Shown here: positions 1-4,916 of the stretch, one piece after another
Layout of the letters: every line of letters starts with the position of its first letter
Numbering within the stretch: position 1 is the stretch's first letter
Source of the DNA: Spirochaetota bacterium
Lineage (GTDB): Bacteria; Spirochaetota; UBA4802; JAFGJZ01
NCBI GenBank assembly: GCA_023396665.1
Contig: JAEWVL010000266.1
Coordinates: 1-7,610 of the forward strand
DNA: 7,610 nt
Direction of reading: 5' to 3'
The notes under the pieces: generated by a model
Databases searched by the model: none
What the model saw: only the letters and a program-made list of their open reading frames with translations
Told to the model about the DNA's origin: nothing
Translations under genes and position numbers: made by a program

Positions 1-467
1 GTATCGGAGTAGCCCATGATGCCGATTCCCGTGACGTTGATGATTTCAGCGAGTTCGTGACACGAAGCGGGAAAGCTGAAACCGGGAATCGCCTCGAATT
101 TGTCGATGGTGCCGCCGGTGTGCCCCAGTCCGCGACCTGATAGTTTCGCGGTACCGATGTCCAGCGCCGCGAAAAGTGGCGCGAGAGCCAAAGTCGTCTT
201 GTCGCCGACACCGCCGCTCGAGTGCTTATCGACAAGATAGCGCTCAACACCGGCAAGCTCAATTTGCTCTCCCGAACGCATCATCACTTCGGTCAGCACA
301 GCCAGCTCCGATTCGCTCATTCCCCGAAAATACACAGCCATTAAAAAGGGGGATACCTGATAGTCGGAGATGCTGCCCTCCAGATACGCATTCATAAAAT
401 AACGCAACTCTTCAGAGGACAGTTCCTGCCCGTCACGTTTCTTTTGTATGATATCAACAGCTCTCAT
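1..467 (-). CDS. deoA: Pyrimidine-nucleoside / thymidine phosphorylase, N-terminal 155 codons (3' end outside window)
   Basis: This enzyme splits thymidine, deoxyuridine or uridine with phosphate into the free base and (deoxy)ribose-1-phosphate in cytosolic pyrimidine salvage. The visible part starts MRAVDIIQKKRDG and contains the phosphate-binding stretch KHSSGGVGDK (residues 81-90). It also carries the family signature SGRGLGHTGGTIDKFE (110-125), matching the conserved pattern except that F124 replaces the usual Leu/Met. The helical N-terminal domain (1-70) has normal length, so only the C-terminal part is missing, beyond position 1. The ATG at 467 is supported by AAGGAG six bases upstream, and its ATGA overlaps the stop of the GH25 gene, which suggests translational coupling. 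It is the last visible gene of the minus-strand operon. The sequence does not decide between deoA (thymidine-specific) and pdp (broad pyrimidine specificity). Confidence 0.93.
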   Translation of the reverse strand, partial: MRAVDIIQKKRDGQELSSEELRYFMNAYLEGSISDYQVSPFLMAVYFRGMSESELAVLTEVMMRSGEQIELAGVERYLVDKHSSGGVGDKTTLALAPLFAALDIGTAKLSGRGLGHTGGTIDKFEAIPGFSFPASCHELAEIINVTGIGIMGYSD

Positions 468-1231
468 TTGTTCTCCTTTGTCATTCCCGAATTACATCTA
501 ATCGCCTCACTGGTTTTATGTACATAGTGATTGAATTCCTGCCTGGTTCCCCGAAACACATTCAAATCGACGAAACCGCTGATACCCTCGATTCTGCCGC
601 GATTAGAGAATTGCCAGAACAGGTAGTCCCGATTGCCTGAAAGACGCGGACGAAACACGATGTCACGTATCCAGATATCGCATTCACCGAAATCGTCATT
701 GATGAAGGTCTCGAATGAACCGTAAGTAAGATATAAAACCGGACAAACACCGTACTGTTCTTTTATCATTTTTATGAAAACGGCAAGCTCACCCTGTAAT
801 ACAGTCTTTGACATTGTTATTTTTGAATTGCCGTCAAATTCCAGATCAATAACTGGCGGAAGCATTCCGCTTTCTTTTGGCACAGTGGCGATAAAATTGC
901 GGGCCTGATCGGTGCCGCCGCTCCTGAAAGTAAAAAAGTGATAGGCGCCTCTCACGATACCGGCTTCACCCGAAGCCTTCCAGTTCTTTGCGAAGCTTTT
1001 GTCGATAAAGTCACTTCCCTCTGTGGCCTTAATAAAGGCGAACGAAATATCCTGAGCGCCAGGCTTCGCCCAGTCGATATTTCCCTGATGATTCGACACA
1101 TCGATACCGCGAACGGGATATTCACTTTTGCCGGGTGTATTGAACCACAGGTATCCCTCATAGACAAGATATGAAAGCACTGTCACAGCGACGAAAAAAA
1201 TTACGACAAATATAATGAACAGTTTTTTCAT
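464..1231 (-). CDS. Membrane-anchored GH25 muramidase (lysozyme family)
   Basis: Glycoside hydrolase family 25 enzymes cut the beta-1,4 bond between N-acetylmuramic acid and N-acetylglucosamine in peptidoglycan. The 255-residue product begins MKKLF followed by a hydrophobic segment (about 4-24) with no clear cleavage site, so it is probably an N-terminal anchor facing the cell envelope. The catalytic domain covers about 40-230. Its start motif is GIDVSNHQG (D44), followed by FAFIKATEG (64-72), GAYHFF (95-100), the acid pair VIDLE (D129, E131) and the terminal FWQFSNRG...GFVDLNVF (D222). These four acids correspond to the known GH25 active-site set, so the enzyme looks intact. No wall-binding repeats follow. 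The ATG at 1231 has GGAGAA six bases upstream and overlaps the GNAT stop by 4 bp; the gene's own stop overlaps the deoA start in the same way. The natural role (own-wall remodelling or attack on other cells) is not shown. Confidence 0.92.
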   Translation of the reverse strand: MKKLFIIFVVIFFVAVTVLSYLVYEGYLWFNTPGKSEYPVRGIDVSNHQGNIDWAKPGAQDISFAFIKATEGSDFIDKSFAKNWKASGEAGIVRGAYHFFTFRSGGTDQARNFIATVPKESGMLPPVIDLEFDGNSKITMSKTVLQGELAVFIKMIKEQYGVCPVLYLTYGSFETFINDDFGECDIWIRDIVFRPRLSGNRDYLFWQFSNRGRIEGISGFVDLNVFRGTRQEFNHYVHKTSEAIRCNSGMTKENK

Positions 1232-1743
1232 GTATTCTCCACGCAGATATTGCTGTCCCGCACCTTAACGGACATCGCATCAATATCGAGCTGCATGAAT
1301 ATTGCCGTCGGATCGGGATTTTCACGATACTGCTCAATCTGATAAAAACCGAGTTTTCGATATAATGCAAGTGCACGATCCAGACGCGCAATCGTATCAA
1401 GACGCATGTGCCGGTATCCGAGTTCTCCGGCAACCTGAATCAATCTTGTGCACAAAAGACGCCCTATCCCCCGGCCTGAAAAATGCGGATACACAAAGAG
1501 CCGTTTCATTTCACAACAGGTATCTGACAATCTGCGAATTCCGGCACAGCCGGCGAGCTCGCCCTCACAGCTGGCGCAGAAAAACGCACCCGCTGGTCTT
1601 GCATATACAGTTGAAAAATTATCAAATTCGCTATCGAGTTGCTGAAACGAAAGATCCATAGCCAGCCACTCGAGATAATCGGCGGCAATTTGTTTACCGA
1701 TGGTAAAATCGTTTTCACTGCGGCATTCAATGATTTCTGCCAA
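1228..1743 (-). CDS. GNAT-family N-acetyltransferase
   Basis: This is a 171-residue protein of the Gcn5-related acetyltransferase fold, which moves an acetyl group from acetyl-CoA to an amine. The core is EMKRLFVYPHFSGRGIGRLL (about 78-97), holding the pyrophosphate-binding loop SGRGIG; Ser89 stands where Arg or Gln is usual. It is followed by ALALYRKLGF (124-133), the typical motif-B helix and Tyr/Gly-Phe turn. The reading frame opens with TTG at 1743-1741, not ATG. TTG is chosen because GAGGAAA lies about ten bases upstream; the first in-frame Met codon is at residue 29 and would cut into the fold. The gene lies 68 bp after the symporter and shares an ATGA overlap with the muramidase gene. 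Substrate is unknown; the GNAT fold does not predict it. Confidence 0.88.
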   Translation of the reverse strand: MAEIIECRSENDFTIGKQIAADYLEWLAMDLSFQQLDSEFDNFSTVYARPAGAFFCASCEGELAGCAGIRRLSDTCCEMKRLFVYPHFSGRGIGRLLCTRLIQVAGELGYRHMRLDTIARLDRALALYRKLGFYQIEQYRENPDPTAIFMQLDIDAMSVKVRDSNICVENT

Positions 1744-1811
1744 TGTTTTGTTTCCTCAGAGATTGTAGTATTTCCCTGTCATTTTACACTGTCACTGACA
1801 AGCTGACCTCG

Positions 1812-3236
1812 TTAGACTTTACGCGGCATGAGACGATTCACGCAAAGCGCAAGCACTACCGTCGTGACCGAACTGACGGGCACAAACCATATCCAGAACA
1901 GGTTCAGGCTGTAACGCAGTACAAGAACGACGGCGATACCGCTCACAATACCGGCTATTACCGATGACTGATTCAGCTTAACACTGAGAATTGCGAGAAC
2001 GAAGATGCCGAGCATAGCCCCGTAGGTGAATCCAGCGATGCCGAGCCCCAGCTCAACGAGCGGAGTTCTGGTACTGCTGAGCATCAGCGCGAACAGAATC
2101 AACACTCCGGTCCAGACAAGAGAGATCATCCGTGATACGAGAAGCTGTTTTCGCGGATCGCTTTTTTCATCGAAGGCGAGAATATCGATGACGGTCGAGG
2201 CGGACAGCGAATTTATAGACGAACTGAGCGAGGACATCGCGGCGGCGAATATGCCCGCAAGCATCAGACCGCGCACTCCGGGAGCCAGATGTTTGATGAT
2301 GAATTCGGGCATGATGCTGTCGCTGTGTTCGAATATCCTCCCGCCGAAAAAAAGAAAGAGCATGACGCCGAGAAAAAGAAACAGCGCGAACTGAAACACG
2401 ATGAGAATGCCGCTGCCGATGATCGCCTTCTGCCCCGCCTTCAGGTCGCGGCAGCAGAGTAGTCTTTGTACGATCATATGATCGATGCCGTGCGAGGCGA
2501 AGGAAAATACAGCACCGCCGAGAATACCGACCGGCAGGCTGTAGCCGCCGAAGAAACCACTGATGCCGTTTTCAAAACCGGATGATATGATATTGATTTT
2601 ATCGGAGGGAATGCTTCTGAACATATCGGCAAGCGATAGATTGAGCGCGTCACCGATGACGTATATTCCGATAAAGGCGCAGGAAAGATAGATGACGAGC
2701 TGAATCGAATCGACGATGATCACCGATTTTACACCGCCGTACCAGGTATAAAAGAAGGTGACGAGCGCGATGATCGCAATCGACAGCGGAACACTGAGGC
2801 CGGTCAGGATAGAAAGCGGTATTGCCGTCGCGAACAGGCGCACACCGTCAGCGAGAAGCCGGGTCACGAGAAACAGCACGGACATGAGCTTGCGGATACG
2901 GCCTCCGTAATGACTTTGCAGATAGTGGTAGGCCGTCTCGTATTTTCCGTTCATCATCTTCGGCAGCAGAATGAAGGCGATGAGAATACGCCCCAGCAGA
3001 TAACCGAAGGTCATCTGCATGAAGGAAAAGCCTTTCACATAGGCAAGGCCCGGAATGGACAGGAAGGTCAGCGTACTCGTCTCGGTTGCGACTATCGAAA
3101 AACAGACCATGAGCCAGGGGATATTGCGGTTTCCGAGGAAGTAATCCTGAACACTCTGACGGCCCGAATAGGCGATTCCGATAGTTGTGATGCCGGTGAT
3201 ATAGAGTACCATGACGACTATGTCGAGATAGTTCAT
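1812..3236 (-). CDS. Sodium:solute symporter (SSS/SLC5 family)
   Basis: This is a 474-residue inner-membrane carrier that couples solute uptake to the sodium gradient. It is hydrophobic throughout, with about 13 membrane segments. Family landmarks are DYFLGNRNIPW (31-41) at the end of the first segment, the ATETSTLTFLSIPGLAY stretch (about 50-66) in the first substrate/sodium helix, and GIFAAAMSSLSSSINSLS (about 327-344), the Ser-rich helix that holds the second sodium site in LeuT-fold SSS proteins. Length is normal to slightly short, and no frameshift is seen. The ATG at 3236 has AGGAG about nine bases upstream. It is the first gene of the minus-strand operon. Substrate cannot be read from sequence; neighbours hint at nucleosides or wall-derived sugars, which is inference only. 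Confidence 0.93.
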   Translation of the reverse strand: MNYLDIVVMVLYITGITTIGIAYSGRQSVQDYFLGNRNIPWLMVCFSIVATETSTLTFLSIPGLAYVKGFSFMQMTFGYLLGRILIAFILLPKMMNGKYETAYHYLQSHYGGRIRKLMSVLFLVTRLLADGVRLFATAIPLSILTGLSVPLSIAIIALVTFFYTWYGGVKSVIIVDSIQLVIYLSCAFIGIYVIGDALNLSLADMFRSIPSDKINIISSGFENGISGFFGGYSLPVGILGGAVFSFASHGIDHMIVQRLLCCRDLKAGQKAIIGSGILIVFQFALFLFLGVMLFLFFGGRIFEHSDSIMPEFIIKHLAPGVRGLMLAGIFAAAMSSLSSSINSLSASTVIDILAFDEKSDPRKQLLVSRMISLVWTGVLILFALMLSSTRTPLVELGLGIAGFTYGAMLGIFVLAILSVKLNQSSVIAGIVSGIAVVLVLRYSLNLFWIWFVPVSSVTTVVLALCVNRLMPRKV

Positions 3237-3537
3237 CGTTGAGACGCTCCTGTCTTTTTATTCGACCCCTGTTCTGAAACCGGAAAATCGCTGCAATCCT
3301 GGAGTCGCAAATATCTATTCTATGCTATTCCCGGTATTCATACTTTTTACCGGCGCCCCGGCTTGTAAAGATTAATTATCAGAGATTTCCAATAATTCCA
3401 TACAGTGATATAGACGAATAAACACGAATTTTTTTTCTTAAGTACGGACAAGTTGACAAATTGAATATTCAGCCATACACTAAGGAATGTATACCGAATC
3501 TGAAATGGAAATCGGTTAGCATTCAACAGGGGGAAAT
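3237..3537. other. Divergent intergenic region, no gene
   Basis: These 301 bases separate the divergent symporter operon and the 189-residue protein gene. They include an AT-rich part with a run of eight T (about 3429-3436) and the plus-strand promoter at 3453-3481. For the minus strand only weak promoter matches are visible, such as TTTACA (3369-3364) with AAGTAT 18 bases on, or an isolated TAGAAT (3322-3317), so the symporter promoter is not placed. No RNA gene was recognised. Confidence 0.6.
3453..3481 (+). promoter_or_regulatory. Sigma-70-type promoter for the 189-residue membrane protein gene
   Basis: A perfect -35 hexamer TTGACA (3453-3458) is followed by a 17-bp spacer and TACACT (3476-3481), which matches TATAAT at four of six places. 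A T-rich tract just upstream could act as an UP element. The expected start near 3488 leaves a leader of about 50 bases to the ATG at 3538. The spacer contains the palindrome GAATATTC (3463-3470), a possible but unproven operator. Confidence 0.6.
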
Positions 3538-4107
3538 ATGGGTGTTCAAATGCCGAAACACATATCCATAGAAGAAAGATCGGGTGAGCTTACAATAATC
3601 AGACGCTGGTTTTCAGCTATGGTAGTATTCAGCGCATTCTTTGTGCTTTTCTGGAACACAACGATTATTACCTATTATATCGGAGTTACTTTCACTATTT
3701 TGAACAGGGGGGAAGGTTTCCACATTACTAATGCCGAAGCGCTATCACTCGGTTTTCCGCTTCTGCATCTGCTGCTCGGTATCGGTTTTTTTTACTACAC
3801 GCTTTGCGGCTTCGTAAACAGAACGCTCATCCGCGTATCTTTCGAAAATCTCAGTGTCAGCCATGAGCCTTTGCCCTGGTTCGGAAAAAGAAACATCGCA
3901 GTACATGATATAAAGCAGTTGTACTGTCAACAGCATAAGGGAAACAAGGGCTCCCTGTCATACTCTGTTAATGTGATTACCAATGATTTTACAAAGATCC
4001 GGCTTATCTCGGGTCTTGGCGATTCCACACAGGCCCGATTTATCGAAGAAACAGTTGAAAAACGGCTCAACATCACAGACGAGGCTGTAGAGGGTGAATT
4101 CAGCTAA
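3538..4107 (+). CDS. Two-TM membrane protein with C-terminal PH-like domain, function unknown
   Basis: I do not recognise a named family with certainty. The 189-residue product has a short N-terminal cytosolic part with LTIIRRWFS (18-26), a first membrane helix (about 25-50), a loop of about 20 residues, a second helix (about 69-93), and a soluble tail (95-177). The tail reads as alternating beta strands (IRVSFENLSVSHEPLPWFG, then SYSVNVITNDFTKIRLISGL) ending in an amphipathic helix (TQARFIEETVEKRL), the layout expected of bacterial PH-like domains fused to membrane hairpins. The ATG at 3538 has AGGGGGA (3528-3534) at close spacing; Met5 is a less likely start. The gene is monocistronic with its own promoter and converges on the small Cys-rich gene, with 87 bp between the stops. 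Its base composition does not differ obviously from its neighbours. Function is not inferable. Confidence 0.82.
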   Translation: MGVQMPKHISIEERSGELTIIRRWFSAMVVFSAFFVLFWNTTIITYYIGVTFTILNRGEGFHITNAEALSLGFPLLHLLLGIGFFYYTLCGFVNRTLIRVSFENLSVSHEPLPWFGKRNIAVHDIKQLYCQQHKGNKGSLSYSVNVITNDFTKIRLISGLGDSTQARFIEETVEKRLNITDEAVEGEFS

Positions 4108-4194
4108 TGTACAGGCTGATATGTTTACTACGCAGATCTTTTAGGCAGATGCCTGCTGCGCAGCAAACGACACATATTCATAAACGGAACAATT

Positions 4195-4359
4195 TTATTC
4201 CCGACAGCTACCAGTCCCGCCATGATCGCAGCCACCGCAGTTTCCCTGACAATCGGAACAACCCGATTTGCCTTTTATTTCCGCGATAAATTTCGTAATC
4301 AGATACACCAGTGCTGTGCCGACAGCAAGCATCAATATCAGTATTTCCCAAATCTTCAT
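4195..4359 (-). CDS. FeoB-associated Cys-rich membrane peptide
   Basis: This 54-residue gene lies antisense to two unlikely plus-strand frames. The product starts MKIWEILILMLAVGTALVYL, a single membrane helix (about 4-22). A short basic linker (KFIAEIKGK) follows, then a Cys-rich tail with Cys at 34, 37, 41, 44 and 52, in the pattern CSDCQGNCGGC. This size, topology and CxxCxxxCGGC tail match the small peptides repeatedly found beside feoB in anaerobes (FeoB-associated Cys-rich family). Their role is unproven; iron or Fe-S binding and a FeoC-like part in the FeoB complex are suggestions only. The ATG at 4359 has a strong GGGGAGG (4370-4364) at five-base spacing. It is unusual in being divergent from feoAB instead of following feoB, yet it shares the twin-operator control region. 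Confidence 0.88.
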   Translation of the reverse strand: MKIWEILILMLAVGTALVYLITKFIAEIKGKSGCSDCQGNCGGCDHGGTGSCRE

Positions 4360-4548
4360 AGAAACCTCCCCTTGTTATGCCATTACCTTAAAATGGCATT
4401 ATGAAGCCGCAAATAATTTGCGTCTGCCCTTGTGTATTTACTATCATTGAATCTCTTCGAGATTTTCTCTGCCTTTATAAACAAATGAAGATTCATATCA
4501 ATTCAATCACACCCCTTATGAATAACACACTGTTAATGTCAATTAATA
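4360..4548 (-). promoter_or_regulatory. Long leader upstream of the Cys-rich peptide gene, with three dyads
   Basis: If transcription starts at the mirror promoter near 4550, this gene has a leader of about 190 bases. The leader holds three inverted repeats: AATCTC/GAGATT (4450-4464, 3-nt loop), CGCAAA/TTTGCG (4408-4422, 3-nt loop) and ATGCCATT/AATGGCAT (4377-4399, 7-nt loop). The last lies just before the ribosome-binding site. A second possible minus promoter lies inside, TTGACA (4542-4537), N16, CATAAG (4520-4515), which would give a shorter leader of about 150 bases. No riboswitch class was recognised, and no gene is seen in the stretch. Confidence 0.4.
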
Positions 4549-4563
4549 TTAGATTTTTCTAAC
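4546..4563. promoter_or_regulatory. Putative operator copy 1 (TTAGA-N4-TCTAA)
   Basis: The core dyad TTAGATTTTTCTAA (4549-4562) lies inside an 18-bp element that matches copy 2 at 17 of 18 positions; only 4555 (T versus G) differs. It overlaps the proposed -10 of the divergent minus-strand promoter. A metal-dependent repressor such as a Fur/PerR or DtxR-type protein is expected at a feo locus, but the dyad does not decide which. Confidence 0.6.
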
Positions 4564-4585
4564 TTTTATTGTTTTATCTGATCAA
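4557..4585 (-). promoter_or_regulatory. Divergent promoter for the Cys-rich peptide gene
   Basis: On the minus strand TTGATC (4585-4580) is followed by a 17-bp spacer and TTAGAA (4562-4557), which lies in operator copy 1. The geometry mirrors the feoAB promoter exactly, with four bases between the two -35 elements. Both hexamers are imperfect, so the symmetry is the main support. TTGACA (4542-4537) further in is a rival -35. Confidence 0.4.
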
Positions 4586-4589
4586 ATCC

Positions 4590-4618
4590 TTGACAATTTG
4601 TTACGCAACATATTAGAT
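4590..4618 (+). promoter_or_regulatory. feoAB promoter
   Basis: A perfect -35 TTGACA (4590-4595) is followed by a 17-bp spacer and TTAGAT (4613-4618), a weak -10 match that forms the left half of operator copy 2. TATTAG (4611-4616) at 15-bp spacing is an alternative. The predicted start near 4625 leaves a leader of about 50 bases before feoA. Confidence 0.55.
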
Positions 4619-4627
4619 GTTTCTAAC
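4610..4627. promoter_or_regulatory. Putative operator copy 2 (TTAGA-N4-TCTAA) at the feoA promoter
   Basis: The core dyad TTAGATGTTTCTAA is at 4613-4626 and the symmetry extends outward (ATATTAGA against TCTAACAT, one mismatch). It overlaps the proposed -10 of the feoA promoter, where a bound repressor would block RNA polymerase. Its centre is 64 bp from that of copy 1, about six helical turns, so both copies face the same side of the DNA. Confidence 0.65.
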
Positions 4628-4676
4628 ATATTTATACAACACTAACAACAGTATGGCTTTAAACTGGAGGCTAATC

Positions 4677-4916
4677 ATGGAAATCACCCTCAAAGATCTC
4701 TCGGTAGGTGATGAGGCTGAAATTGCCGGGTATAATACAAACGATGAGATTTACAGAAAAAAAATTCTCTCTATGGGGCTTACCAGGGGAACGACGGTCA
4801 AGCTCGTCAAACTTGCGCCTTTGGGTGATCCGGTCGAACTGCTGGTACGCGGTTTTCACCTTTCGTTGAGAAAAGATGAAGCCTCTTCGCTGATTTTAAG
4901 GAGGAAACAATCATGA
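4677..4916 (+). CDS. feoA: Ferrous iron transport protein A (FeoA)
   Basis: FeoA is a small cytosolic SH3-like protein needed with FeoB for Fe(II) import. The 79-residue product has the expected single-domain size and the family pattern LKDLSVGDEAEIAGY (near the N-terminus), RKKILSMGLTRGTTVKLVKLAP (about 27-48) and PVELLVRGFHLSLRKDEA (about 52-69). The ATG at 4677 is chosen because GGAGG (4666-4670) lies six bases upstream. The frame is open back to an ATG at 4617, but that codon lies inside operator copy 2, before the likely transcript start. The stop overlaps the feoB start by 4 bp, so the two are co-translated. Regulation through the twin operator is likely. Confidence 0.96.
   Translation: MEITLKDLSVGDEAEIAGYNTNDEIYRKKILSMGLTRGTTVKLVKLAPLGDPVELLVRGFHLSLRKDEASSLILRRKQS

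Noticed and set aside
1790..1800. TGTCA-C-TGACA dyad between the symporter and GNAT genes
   Set aside because: The arms are five bases with a one-base centre; too short to claim as an operator or terminator inside an operon.
4143..4165. Palindromes AGGCA/TGCCT and TGCTGCGCAGCA between the convergent genes, as a two-way terminator
   Set aside because: Stems are short with loops too tight for RNA and there is no T-run on either side.
4107..4289. A 60-codon plus-strand frame whose ATG overlaps the stop of the 189-residue protein gene (TAATG)
   Set aside because: Its product is a low-complexity, Arg/His-rich string without a fold, and it lies antisense to the well-supported Cys-rich peptide gene. 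Two further plus-strand frames at 4222-4450 fail for the same reason.
4617..4676. Upstream in-frame extension of feoA to ATG 4617
   Set aside because: No ribosome-binding site, the ATG lies in the operator/-10 region, and the extra 20 residues do not resemble the FeoA family. ATG 4677 has GGAGG at good spacing.
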